Assembly (NCBI GenBank): GCA_016794525.1
Contig: JAEUJY010000013.1
Coordinates: 1-35,386 of the forward strand
DNA: 35,386 nucleotides
Source: Myxococcales bacterium
Lineage (GTDB): Bacteria > Myxococcota_A > Polyangia > Haliangiales > Haliangiaceae
Direction of reading: 5' to 3'
Numbering within the stretch: position 1 is the first letter of the stretch; every line of letters starts with the position of its first letter. The notes below the pieces were generated by a model. That model did no database searches, had not been told where the DNA came from, and saw nothing but the letters and a program-made list of their open reading frames with translations. The translations under genes were made by a program, and so were the position numbers. Shown in pieces: positions 23,300-31,270 of this stretch.

Positions 23300-23962
23300 T
23301 CAGAAGGTGCCGCCCAGGGCGAGGCCGGTGCCCCGGCCGATGCGGGCGGCGCCGATGCGGACCTTGATCGGCGCGATGTCCTCGCCCCGGTTGTAGGCGC
23401 GCACCGCCGACGGCGTCATCACGATGTCGATGGCCGAGCCGAGGCCGTAAAGCACGGCGCTGGTCGTGTAGTAGCGGTCGGCGTCGTCGCCGCCGAGCCC
23501 GTCGACGAGCGCGCCGAAGACCAGCACGACCACCGCCGCGCCACGGGGGATCATGCCGATCGACTTGCGCCGCTGCGCGTAGATGAGGCCGGCGCTAGGC
23601 AGGACGACGCCGCCGAGCACCGAGCCAATCACGAGGTTGGCGCCGGTGTCGCCGCCGACCTCGAGGCCGATGCCGAATCCGACCGCCGGCAGGATCGTAC
23701 CGGCGACCGCGAGGCCAACGCCGACGCCGGGCGACCGCTGATGGGGGAGCGCCGGCGGTGGCTGCGCTAGCGGGCTAGCGCCAGTTGGGGGCGTCGTCGG
23801 TGTCGTCGGCGTTGCCGGCGTTGTCGGCGTCGGCGTTGCCGGCGTTGCCGGCGTTGTCGGCGTCGGCGTCGTCGGCGTCCCTGACGGCTGGGCCCGGGCA
23901 GCACTGGCGAAGCTCAACGCCGCAGCGATGATGGCAGCAGCAATGACACGCACGGTGCCCAT
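23300..23962 (-). CDS. Exported membrane protein with Thr-Pro repeat linker
   Basis: 220 residues from ATG 23962. Signal peptide (RVIAAAIIAAALSFASAARA, cut before QPSG), then about 35 residues of Thr/Pro/Ala low complexity made of TPTTP and TPATP units, then a hydrophobic part (GVGLAVAGTILPAVGFGIGL, VIGSVLGGVVLPSAGLIYAQ, AVVVLVFGALVDGLGGDDAD, SAVLYGLGSAIDIVMTPSAV). The linker DNA (about 23790-23880) is an imperfect tandem repeat of GGC/GTT/GTC triplets and may vary in length. No family recognised; similar membrane proteins are common in myxobacteria. Confidence 0.75.
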   Translation of the reverse strand: MGTVRVIAAAIIAAALSFASAARAQPSGTPTTPTPTTPATPATPTPTTPATPTTPTTPPTGASPLAQPPPALPHQRSPGVGVGLAVAGTILPAVGFGIGLEVGGDTGANLVIGSVLGGVVLPSAGLIYAQRRKSIGMIPRGAAVVVLVFGALVDGLGGDDADRYYTTSAVLYGLGSAIDIVMTPSAVRAYNRGEDIAPIKVRIGAARIGRGTGLALGGTF

Positions 23963-24007
23963 GGTACCGCGAATCGCCCCGACTCCGGCTGGCATCGGGC
24001 CCAGGAG

Positions 24008-26293
24008 CTACTCGAGCTCGTACAGGTACACCACCCCGGCGTCGTTCGCCGAGTAGACCTGGATCGCCAGCGTGCGGTTGTCGCTGTCGGGATCGGGCGA
24101 CCGGCGCGGCGTGAAGCGCGCGCGCTCGGTGGCGTTCGCCGCATGATCCGAGAGCCCGACGCCGACGTGGATGTCGAGGCTCAGGGTGACGTTGGGGTGC
24201 CCCTCCTTCTCGAACGTCGCCGAGCCCCGCGCGTCCTCCGCGAGCACCAGGAAGCTGCTCATGATCTTGCTGCTGCCGGCGGCGGTGCCGGTCAGCTCCA
24301 TCGCGAAGGGCACGCCCTCCTCGAGACGCTCGGGCGGCGGGGTCCACGACAGCGTGAACGTGTTGCGGTTCCCCGTGGCCGCGAACACCTCGGTGGTCGT
24401 GATGCTCCGCTCGGTGACCGTGCCGCTCAAGGTCGAGACATCGTCGCTGCGCGCGATGGCGCCGCCGGGGGGCGAGATCTCCACCTGGGTTCGCTTCCAC
24501 GTGAGCCGGGTCGAGCGCTCCATCCGCACCGCCAGCGGCAGCGCGACGTCGGCGAAGCTCACGGGCAACAGCCAGACCGCGCGCACCTGGTCGTCGATCG
24601 TCACCCGCACGCTGGCGCCGCCGCCCACGACGCGTTGTTTGCCAGCGGCGTCCTCGGCGATCGCCCACAGCCAGCTCGCGCCAGCGAGCTCGGCGGTGAA
24701 CGTCTGCCGCGTCCCGCTCGGCACCGTGGGCACCACCTTGATCATCCCCGCCACCGCGTGCCGCCGCCCGGTCAGCTCGCGGGTCACGCGCACGGGCTGG
24801 TCGCCAGCGGGGCCGAGCTCGAGCGTCGTCACCATCCGCTCCGGCACCTTCAGCGTATCGGCCGGCCGATCGTGCAGGGCCCGCGCGCCGACGCGCTGGT
24901 GAAACAGCACGTCGATCACGAACTGCCGGTAGAGCGCGTCCAGCGACGCGCTGGGATCCAGCTCGCGGACCGCGCGCTCGAGCACCTGCGTGTCGTCGGT
25001 GGCGTCCTGGTAGGTTTGCCCGAGCACCCGGTTCACGGCGGCGCCGCCCAGGCGCGCCGTGAGGTAGTGCATGAAGATCGCGCCGGCGTAGGCGTGGGTG
25101 ACGTCGGGATCGCCGACGGCGAACGGATCGTAGACGAGTGGCACGAAGCAGAACTCGGGGTCGAGCGCCACGTCACCGTTGGCGTACGCCGGCGCCACCA
25201 CCTGCGCGGCCCAGTTCGCGGTGGCCTCGGCGATGAACCCCGACCATCGGCCACGGGCACCGTCGCGCCGCGCGCGCTCGCGGTAGGTCCACTGGATGGC
25301 GTGGAAGAACTCGTGGACCGCCGCGTCCCATGGCGTTCCCGGCGTGAGCTCGCGGTAGTCGATCTGCAGGAGGTCGTGGCTGTGGGCGACGCCGCTGGGC
25401 GTGAAGCCGCCGGCGTAGAGCGTGCGCAAGTAGTCGAGCGCGGTCACCTCGACCAGCAGCCGCTCGTCGGCGCCGGCCGGCGGCGCCGGGAACGGCTCGG
25501 GGCGCGTGCCGTGTGGCGTCAAGCTGCGGTACGCGCGCTCGATCGACCGGTACAGCACGTCGACCATCGCCGGGTCTTTCGGCGGATACGCGTCGACCAC
25601 GGCGATGTCGAAGGGCAGGCTCGGGTGACGCTTGACGATGCGGCTCGGGCTGGCGAGCACGGCGATGGCGGGCCGCGAGAAGTGCGGCAACCGCAGCGTG
25701 ACCACGTGGCGATCCGGGTCGACCGCCGCCACCGGCAGCCGCGCGTACCCGGTGTCCGTCGCCAGCACGCCGATCAGGTCGGCCGCGGTGCGCCCGGGCG
25801 GCAGCCGCGTCGGATCGTAGGCGATCGCCACCTCGACCGGCGCGTCGAACACGCGGGGCCCGGCGTCGAGATCCCACACCGGCGACACCACGATCAGGTT
25901 GGCGTCGGGCGACGGCGGTGCGGCGGTGAGCACGCCGACCCGTACGTCGGTGACCGCGGGCACCGCGCCCGGCGGAAACGCGATCCGGATGCCGTCCGAG
26001 GTGATCGCGCCGCCGCCGCGATCGATCGTGCCCTGCGTGCGAGGTTCGACCGTGGGCGCCGCGGCGACCGGCGGCGTCGCGCCGCGGTTCGCCCCGCCCG
26101 CGCCGAGCGTGAGCACCGCCGCGGCCACCGCTCCGCCGACGACGAGCGCGGCGATCCCGGCGACGGCGAACCCGCGGCCGCGGCGGCGTGGCGCGGGCCC
26201 GCTCGCTGCCGCGTGGCCCATCCATGCCTGACCGCATCGCCCGCAGAACCTCGAACCCGGGGCCATCGGGGTGCCGCAACCGCCGCAGAACAC
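24008..26293 (-). CDS. Zinc-ribbon, membrane-anchored gluzin-type metallopeptidase
   Basis: 761 residues from GTG 26293, chosen because the protein then starts directly with the zinc ribbon and because TACAAT lies 6 nt upstream; the frame is open further upstream but looks non-coding. Order: zinc ribbon (FCGGCGTPMAPGSRFCGRCG), basic linker, one membrane helix (GFAVAGIAALVVGGAVAAAV), a ZU5-like segment (GGAITSDGIRIAFPPGAVPA), then a peptidase core with HEFFHAIQW (H327, E328, H331) and FIAEATANWAAQVV, whose E356 fits the third zinc ligand of a gluzin. The C-terminal 250 residues are beta-rich domains. Cytoplasmic ribbon with an external peptidase is inferred. Confidence 0.85.
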   Translation of the reverse strand: MFCGGCGTPMAPGSRFCGRCGQAWMGHAAASGPAPRRRGRGFAVAGIAALVVGGAVAAAVLTLGAGGANRGATPPVAAAPTVEPRTQGTIDRGGGAITSDGIRIAFPPGAVPAVTDVRVGVLTAAPPSPDANLIVVSPVWDLDAGPRVFDAPVEVAIAYDPTRLPPGRTAADLIGVLATDTGYARLPVAAVDPDRHVVTLRLPHFSRPAIAVLASPSRIVKRHPSLPFDIAVVDAYPPKDPAMVDVLYRSIERAYRSLTPHGTRPEPFPAPPAGADERLLVEVTALDYLRTLYAGGFTPSGVAHSHDLLQIDYRELTPGTPWDAAVHEFFHAIQWTYRERARRDGARGRWSGFIAEATANWAAQVVAPAYANGDVALDPEFCFVPLVYDPFAVGDPDVTHAYAGAIFMHYLTARLGGAAVNRVLGQTYQDATDDTQVLERAVRELDPSASLDALYRQFVIDVLFHQRVGARALHDRPADTLKVPERMVTTLELGPAGDQPVRVTRELTGRRHAVAGMIKVVPTVPSGTRQTFTAELAGASWLWAIAEDAAGKQRVVGGGASVRVTIDDQVRAVWLLPVSFADVALPLAVRMERSTRLTWKRTQVEISPPGGAIARSDDVSTLSGTVTERSITTTEVFAATGNRNTFTLSWTPPPERLEEGVPFAMELTGTAAGSSKIMSSFLVLAEDARGSATFEKEGHPNVTLSLDIHVGVGLSDHAANATERARFTPRRSPDPDSDNRTLAIQVYSANDAGVVYLYELE

Positions 26294-26661
26294 CTGTCGA
26301 TTGTACCTGCGTCGCCCCCGGATCGGGGTCGCAGCCGCAGGTCGGGGGAGCCGCTCGCGCCGACGCGCCACGAGCGTTCGGGTGGCCACGAGCGTCGAGT
26401 GGCCCCGTATCGGCTGCCGGCTGCCGTTCCCGACTTCTTCGCGCATGAACAACTCGAGTCCCGGGCGCTCGCGCACACCGCGTCGGTCGCTGAGCCCGGG
26501 CGCTCGCTCTCCAGGGACGCCGAGCAACGCGCCAGCAACGGAACCAGGGCGTTAGCGACGGCCCCGTCCTTGCTGTGAAGGTTCACGCGGCAGCCGCTGC
26601 TGAACCAGCGGCGCCGCACAGATTCTCAACCTGCCGCGTCGCGCGGCGAGAGACACCCCCT
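26294..26661. other. Intergenic region between divergent genes
   Basis: 368 bp between the metallopeptidase start and the beta-barrel start. Only the TACAAT box of the minus-strand gene is recognisable. The minus-strand frame stays open through much of it but has no coding look. No hairpin with a T-run is seen. Confidence 0.4.
26300..26305 (-). promoter_or_regulatory. -10-like TACAAT box, leaderless start
   Basis: On the minus strand TACAAT is followed by cgacag and the GTG at 26293. A near-consensus -10 at the leaderless distance; it also decides the start of the metallopeptidase. Confidence 0.6.
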
Positions 26662-27402
26662 ATGCGAACGATCTCGAAATCCCTCTTCGTCTCCTTCTCC
26701 GTCCTTTCGGGGGTGCTCCTCACAGGAGCGGCCCCAGCCAGCGCCGATGACGAACCGGTCCCGGCCAACGATGGCACGCCGGACAAGGACGCCACCGCCA
26801 CGCCTGGCACCACGGCGGCGCCGACCCCGACCAACGAGCTGCCCACGTCTCAGTCGGACGACGACGTGCAGCCCGAGGTGGCCTCGCCCGGGCTGCCGTC
26901 GGGTGGCATCGTCCGCCAGGCCGGCGTCGGCGGCGTGATCGGCTACGGCCGCGCCGGCGTGCTCGAGCTCGGCGGCGGCGCCGGCTTCACGTTCGCCTCC
27001 GACTACCGGCAGCTGTCGTTCTCGCCGATGATCGGCTACTTCATCGCTGACAACTTCGAGGGGTCGGCCATCCTGGCGGTCTCGAACATCAAGGCCGGCG
27101 ACTCGTCGGCCACGCTGTGGTCGGCGCTGCTCGAGCCCAGCTACCACGTCCCGGTCAACCGGACGCTGTTCGGCTTCCTCGGCGTCGGCTTCGGCGCCTC
27201 GCACGTCAGCGGCATCGGCACCGGCTTCGCGCTGGCGCCGCGGGTCGGCGGCAACTTCATGGTCGGTCGCTCGGGCGTGCTGACGCCGTCGATCTCGTAT
27301 CAGTACACGACCATCGGCTCCGACATGGACCCGGGCGAGGGCACGGTCGTGGCCCTGACCAGCGCGGTGCGGTTCAACCTCGGCTTCACCGCGATGTGGT
27401 GA
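26662..27402 (+). CDS. Outer-membrane beta-barrel protein
   Basis: 246 residues from ATG 26662. Signal peptide (ISKSLFVSFSVLSGVLLTGA, ending APASA before DDEPVPA), then an acidic Thr/Pro-rich linker and an 8-strand-type barrel: GRAGVLELGGGAGFTFASDY, QLSFSPMIGYFIADNFEGSA, ATLWSALLEPSYHVPVNRTL, GFLGVGFGASHVSGIGTGFA, FALAPRVGGNFMVGRSGVLT, and a last strand VRFNLGFTAMW ending in an aromatic residue, the usual barrel-insertion signal. Alternating hydrophobic residues and glycines support an outer-membrane location. Function unknown. Confidence 0.85.
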   Translation: MRTISKSLFVSFSVLSGVLLTGAAPASADDEPVPANDGTPDKDATATPGTTAAPTPTNELPTSQSDDDVQPEVASPGLPSGGIVRQAGVGGVIGYGRAGVLELGGGAGFTFASDYRQLSFSPMIGYFIADNFEGSAILAVSNIKAGDSSATLWSALLEPSYHVPVNRTLFGFLGVGFGASHVSGIGTGFALAPRVGGNFMVGRSGVLTPSISYQYTTIGSDMDPGEGTVVALTSAVRFNLGFTAMW

Positions 27403-27535
27403 GCCCCGCGCGCCCCCGCGATTCCCGCGAGCGTGACAGCCCGAACCGGGTCGGCTGCTATCGAATGCTGTGGGCGCTGTTCAGCGTTCACGTGCACGAC
27501 ATCGGCGGCCTGCTGTGCGGCAGACCGAGCGCGGG

Positions 27536-27715
27536 CTACTCGTCGAGGTTCGGCGCTTCGATGAACCTGCGGCACGCCGGGCAGGTGAAGATCGGGCCGT
27601 AGTCGCCCGCGCCCTTCTCGAGCTCGGCGCCGCTGCAGAACGGACACACCAGCTTGCTGGTGCGGCCGGCGGCGATCTGCTCCATGACTTCCATCAAGCG
27701 TTCCTGCTGTCCCAT
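27536..27715 (-). CDS. Small zinc-ribbon protein
   Basis: 59 residues from ATG 27715, with TATCCT 6 nt upstream and no ribosome binding site. A helical start (MGQQERLMEVMEQIAAGRTS) leads into one four-cysteine zinc ribbon, KLVCPFCSGAELEKG and FTCPACRRFIEAPNLDE (CxxC...CxxC). Cytoplasmic; ribbons of this kind bind nucleic acid or partner proteins. It is shadowed by a longer antisense-like frame and easy to miss. Confidence 0.82.
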   Translation of the reverse strand: MGQQERLMEVMEQIAAGRTSKLVCPFCSGAELEKGAGDYGPIFTCPACRRFIEAPNLDE

Positions 27716-27721
27716 GCGCGC

Positions 27722-27727
27722 AGGATA
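27722..27727 (-). promoter_or_regulatory. -10-like TATCCT box, leaderless start
   Basis: On the minus strand TATCCT is followed by gcgcgc and the ATG at 27715. Confidence 0.5.
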
Positions 27728-27766
27728 CAAGACGACGGCGCGCGGGGTGGCCGTGGGGGGCCCTCC

Positions 27767-27804
27767 GTTCCGATCGGCCCGTTCCGATCGGCTGCCACCC
27801 GGAG
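27767..27804 (+). repeat. GTTCCGATCGGC tandem pair with the intergenic motif
   Basis: GTTCCGATCGGC occurs at 27767-27778 and again at 27781-27792. The second copy continues as TGCCACCCGGAG, the full form of the motif shared with 22509, 29210 and (inverted) 32080-32098. Confidence 0.85.
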
Positions 27805-27837
27805 GCGGGGAAGCGAGGACGGCGTCCGGGCCGGACA

Positions 27838-29121
27838 TCACGCGGTAGGTGGCGTGAGAGGGGCGGCGGCGGCGCGGACCAGCATCAGGCGCAGGTGGCG
27901 CTGCGGCCAGACCCGGCCGGTGATCGCCGGGTATCGACGCCCCGGCGTGCGCCACAGCCGGGCGCCGAGCAGCACGCCGTCCTGCTCGAAGCGGTGCAGG
28001 GGCTGGCAGCCGTCGGCGCGGTAGCGCGCGATGCCCCAGTGCCCGGATCGGTCGACCAGGACGTCGAGGTCGTCCCCGTCGTCGCACCACACGGCGCCCA
28101 CCGCGTCGAACGGGTTGGTCTCGATCTCGAGGGTGCGCAGGCACGCGCCGCCGGGCGTCGCGATCACGTAGCCGCGGGCGTGGACGTGGCTGCAAAGGCT
28201 GCGCTCCTGCGGGAGGTACAGCGCGTGCCCGACGACGACGATCCGGTCGCCGCGTGGGTGGACGTCGGCGTGGGCGCCGGCCGCCTCGTACTCGCTCGTC
28301 GCAACCGGGTCGCGCGCGCGCTGGTCGCTGTCGTAGATCCACGCGTCGCGGTGCGGATCGAGCACCAGCACGCGGCCGAGGCGCGCGGCGTGCCCGCCGG
28401 TGTCGTCGCGCGCCGTGCGCACCACCAGCGTCGCGCCCGCGAACTGCAGCTCGTGGGCCGCGAGATCGAGGGCGCGCGGCGACCGCGTGCGGTGCCCGGT
28501 GCGCAGGTCGAGCGTGGCGACCGCGCCGAGCGCGTAGCTCACGCCGGTCGCGGTGGCGCGCTGCGCCGGCCCGAACGCCGCCGCGAGCCCGCCGCCGTCG
28601 GCGCGCAGCGCGGTCGCCTGGTGGCGCCCGGCGATCGCCACCGCCTCGTCGTCGAGCTCGCGGCGGGCGATCGCGCGGCGCGGCGCGGCGGTGATCGGGT
28701 CCACCAGCCAGCCCAGCCGCGGGTTGGGCTCGCGGCGGTCGGCGCGATCGAGCTCGGCCCGGGCGATCCACGCCACATCGCCGGCGTGGGCGAGGTGGTG
28801 GCGCAGCGCGCGCAGCCCGGGCAGCTCGGCGCGGGCGACCGCCGCCGGATCGGGCAGCGCGTGCACCGTCACGGTGGCGGTCGCCCCGGCGCGGACGATC
28901 CACGCGTCCCGTCGCCAGGCCAGCGCCGTGACCGGCGCGTCGTCGACGACGGTGGCGACCTCGCGCGCCGTGGCGACCTCGATGCAGCGCACGCGGCCGG
29001 CGTCCGCGCCGACCCCGGCGACGATCACGTGGCGATCATCCGGCGACATCGCCCAGTGGCTGATCGGCTCGATGGCCAGCGACGGCGCGCCGTACGTGCC
29101 CGGGCTCCAGGCCAGCTCCAT
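27838..29121 (-). CDS. WD40/beta-propeller-like protein
   Basis: 427 residues from ATG 29121, with CACAGT 6 nt upstream as a near-match -10 box. Repeating propeller-type blades are visible: ISHWAMSPDDRHVIVAGVGA then VRCIEVATAREVATVVDDAP; VTALAWRRDAWIVRAGATAT; GVSYALGAVATLDLRTGHRT; GRVLVLDPHRDAWIYDSDQR; ADVHPRGDRIVVVGHALYLP; VWCDDGDDLDVLVDRSGHWG. No signal peptide. Likely a cytoplasmic scaffold with about seven blades; partner unknown. The 237 bp upstream, shared with zincin cassette 2, hold a 20-bp tandem repeat. Confidence 0.78.
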   Translation of the reverse strand: MELAWSPGTYGAPSLAIEPISHWAMSPDDRHVIVAGVGADAGRVRCIEVATAREVATVVDDAPVTALAWRRDAWIVRAGATATVTVHALPDPAAVARAELPGLRALRHHLAHAGDVAWIARAELDRADRREPNPRLGWLVDPITAAPRRAIARRELDDEAVAIAGRHQATALRADGGGLAAAFGPAQRATATGVSYALGAVATLDLRTGHRTRSPRALDLAAHELQFAGATLVVRTARDDTGGHAARLGRVLVLDPHRDAWIYDSDQRARDPVATSEYEAAGAHADVHPRGDRIVVVGHALYLPQERSLCSHVHARGYVIATPGGACLRTLEIETNPFDAVGAVWCDDGDDLDVLVDRSGHWGIARYRADGCQPLHRFEQDGVLLGARLWRTPGRRYPAITGRVWPQRHLRLMLVRAAAAPLTPPTA

Positions 29122-29209
29122 CGGCCGACTGTGACACGCCAGCGCGGGCGGTCGCGGCTCACGCACGCGGCCGCGGGATCGGTTAACGGAGCTCCCGGCC
29201 GCTCGCCTC

Positions 29210-29271
29210 TCCGATCGGCTGCCACCCGGAGCGGTCGGCTGCCACCCGGAGCGGTCGGTCACCCGGAGCGG
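29210..29271 (+). repeat. Tandem 20-bp repeat (almost three copies)
   Basis: TCGGCTGCCACCCGGAGCGG at 29215-29234 and 29235-29254 (identical), then a 17-bp copy with a 3-bp deletion at 29255-29271. The first copy, with CCGA in front, is the intergenic motif also present at 22509 and 27783. It lies just upstream of zincin cassette 2. Confidence 0.92.
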
Positions 29272-29358
29272 TCGAGCGGTGCGAGCGGGCGCCGCCCGTG
29301 CCGTCACGAACTCCAAACAACCAGGCAACCGCAGCGCGCGCTGGCCGATATCGCACGC

Positions 29359-30531
29359 ATGTACGAGCCACGCGAGTCGAGGCCGGGGACGGCGAGCCCA
29401 GCCGAAGCGGGCGGTCGGCGGTCGGCGCCCGGCAAGTCGCCGCGCACCGCGCGCCTGACCGGCACCGGCCCATCCGGTGCGACCGGGGGCGCTGACCTGG
29501 GCGGCGGGGCGCCCATCCCTGTCATGGGCGCCATGCCCGTGATGGATGACCCGTTCGGGCTGCACCTGCCGATGAACGAGACGGCCTTCGCGGGTGATGA
29601 CGGCGTGCCGCCGACCGACATGTTCGCGGACCAGCGGGCGGCGCTCGCCGACGAGCTCGACCGGCTGATCGCGCGGGCCGAGTGGCCGGCGCTGCGCCCC
29701 GAAGCTCGCGCCGCGGCGGCACCCGGGGCGGACGGCCGCGCGAAGGCGCGGCGGCGAGGCGAGATGCCGGACCTCACCGGGGTCGGCAGCGTCGCGGCGA
29801 TGGACACGTGGGCCCGCGGTGTCCGGGCGATCGCGAGCTCGTGGGATCGCGTCGACGTCGAGCAGCGGCGGGAAGCGCTCGATCGCCTCGCGACGACGGT
29901 GCTGACGGCGGCGGACGTGCCGCCGGCGCCGATCGCCGCGCGGCAGGATTGGCGCACACCCGCCTCCTTCGACTTCCCGAACTGGACGATCGCCATCCGC
30001 CGGTCGCTCATCGAGCGCTCGCCGCTCACCGACGCCGCCGCGTGTGAGCTGGGCGAGATCCTGGCCCACGAGTCCCGTCACGCCGAGCAGTACTTCTTGG
30101 CGGCGCGCTGGCTGGCGGGCAAGGGCGCCTCGGCCGAGGAGATCGTCGCGACGATCGCGCACCTCCCTAGCGCGATCGCCGAGCAGGCGGTCGCCCTGGG
30201 CACGCGCGGGTTGTCTGCTCCGGCGCTGGCGCTGGCCAGCTCGATGCAGCAGGCGCTCGGCCCCGATCATCCAAAGCACGTCCGCGACGCCAAGGACGAC
30301 GGCTACGACGAGATGCGCGCCGCCCGCGCGGCTGGCCTCGAGGTCGTGGCGCGGTTGAGGGCACGACCGGCCACCGCATCGCTGGAGGAAGGGCGCGCGG
30401 CGTGCGACAGATTGCGGGTGTCGATCGCCGAGGTGCTCCAGAAGTACCGCGTGTACCGTCGCAGCCCGTACGAACTCGATGGCCACGAGGTCGGCGCGGG
30501 CGCGGTCGCGGCGTTCGAGGCATCGCGATGA
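29359..30531 (+). CDS. HESRH zincin-like protein, eCIS-toxin-like N-terminus (cassette 2)
   Basis: 390 residues, the same length as its paralogue at 13823 and alike over the whole chain. The upstream 14 nt and the first codons (cgatatcgc..gcATGTACGAGCC) are also shared. Visible: disordered N-terminus with APGKSPRTARL, DDPFGLHLPMNE, DMFADQRAALADELDRLIAR, GEMPDLTGVGSVAAMDTWAR, LGEILAHESRHAEQYFLAAR (HEXXH at 237-241) and YRRSPYELDGHEVGAGAVAA. Differences are mostly conservative, except residues about 207-223 (NWTIAIRRSLIERSPL here), where the DNA has diverged more. No signal peptide. The lipoprotein gene starts within its stop codon (ATGA). Probable effector-type metallopeptidase; activity unproven. 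Confidence 0.85.
   Translation: MYEPRESRPGTASPAEAGGRRSAPGKSPRTARLTGTGPSGATGGADLGGGAPIPVMGAMPVMDDPFGLHLPMNETAFAGDDGVPPTDMFADQRAALADELDRLIARAEWPALRPEARAAAAPGADGRAKARRRGEMPDLTGVGSVAAMDTWARGVRAIASSWDRVDVEQRREALDRLATTVLTAADVPPAPIAARQDWRTPASFDFPNWTIAIRRSLIERSPLTDAAACELGEILAHESRHAEQYFLAARWLAGKGASAEEIVATIAHLPSAIAEQAVALGTRGLSAPALALASSMQQALGPDHPKHVRDAKDDGYDEMRAARAAGLEVVARLRARPATASLEEGRAACDRLRVSIAEVLQKYRVYRRSPYELDGHEVGAGAVAAFEASR
29978..30030 (+). repeat. Source of the 53-bp inverted repeat (inside zincin 2)
   Basis: These 53 bp recur in inverted orientation at 31797-31849 with one mismatch. The segment encodes zincin 2 residues around NWTIAIRRSLIERSPLT and is not conserved at DNA level in zincin 1, so the inverted copy came from this cassette. 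Confidence 0.93.
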
Positions 30532-31190
30532 GCGTGGCGAGGCAGGTCGCGCGCTGTCGGCGCCTGGTGCTGGTCGCGCTGGCCGCCTGCGCGCCGACGG
30601 CCACGCCATCCGGGCGCGTGACGTCGCCGCCTCGCCCAGCGATCGGCGCTGGGCAACCCGGGCCCCGCGGCGCAGTCCCGCCCTCGGCGCCCGATCCCGC
30701 TTCCGTACCTCGGCCGCCGCCGCCGGTCGTGGACGCCGAGCAACGCGCGATCCTCGACGCGCTCGAGGAGGTTGCGAAGGTGCTCGAGACGCCCCGCGAA
30801 CTCGCCGACCTCGCCGCCGCGGTAGGAACCCCGATCGCCACCGATCGGCAGCACGGCTGGCTCGAGGTCACGCCGCGTGCGGCGGCCTTGAGCCGCGTCC
30901 GGATCGAGCTCGGTCGGCGTCCAACCGAGAACCGCCTCGAGGTCACGGTGCGCACGCCGACGAACGCCGCGATTCTTGGGGCGCGCTTCGGCGCCCTCGC
31001 CGAGGAAGGGTTCCTGCGCGAGTTCGGCGATGCGTATTGGCTCACGAGATGTCGCCCGCTGTCCGACGGCGCGAGCATCTCGATCGACGTGTGGCTCGAT
31101 GGGACGATCGAACCACTCGAGGCCGAGCCGACGTCGGTCGTGTTCATCGAGCGCTGGCCGCCTCATCCATACCGAATCTGCTCGCCATGA
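30528..31190 (+). CDS. Lipoprotein coupled to zincin 2 (candidate immunity/partner)
   Basis: 220 residues from ATG 30528, overlapping the zincin stop (ATGA). Signal peptide VARQVARCRRLVLVALAAC with lipobox LAAC, a Pro-rich linker, then VVDAEQRAILDALEEVAKVL, VTPRAAALSRVRIELGRRPT, RLEVTVRTPTNAAILGARFG, DAYWLTRCRPLSDGASISID. This is a close relative of the lipoprotein at 14992, so zincin and lipoprotein were duplicated together. The next frame also opens with an ATGA overlap (31187). Cognate immunity or anchoring partner is the working idea. Confidence 0.85.
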   Translation: MSVARQVARCRRLVLVALAACAPTATPSGRVTSPPRPAIGAGQPGPRGAVPPSAPDPASVPRPPPPVVDAEQRAILDALEEVAKVLETPRELADLAAAVGTPIATDRQHGWLEVTPRAAALSRVRIELGRRPTENRLEVTVRTPTNAAILGARFGALAEEGFLREFGDAYWLTRCRPLSDGASISIDVWLDGTIEPLEAEPTSVVFIERWPPHPYRICSP

Positions 31191-31270
31191 CTCGGGCGTC
31201 GCAGCGGTGGCTTGAGAAGTGGCAGGCCCGGCAGGCCCGGGCGTCGGGGCGCAGCGAGCGAGGGGCTGCG

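Noticed and set aside
24143-26578. Long plus-strand open frame (811 codons) opposite the zinc-ribbon metallopeptidase
   Set aside because: Composition is Arg/Gly/His-rich without structure, while the minus strand has zinc ribbon, membrane helix and HEXXH in order.
27403-27535. Terminator between the convergent beta-barrel and zinc-ribbon genes
   Set aside because: No stem-loop followed by a T-run on either strand could be found.
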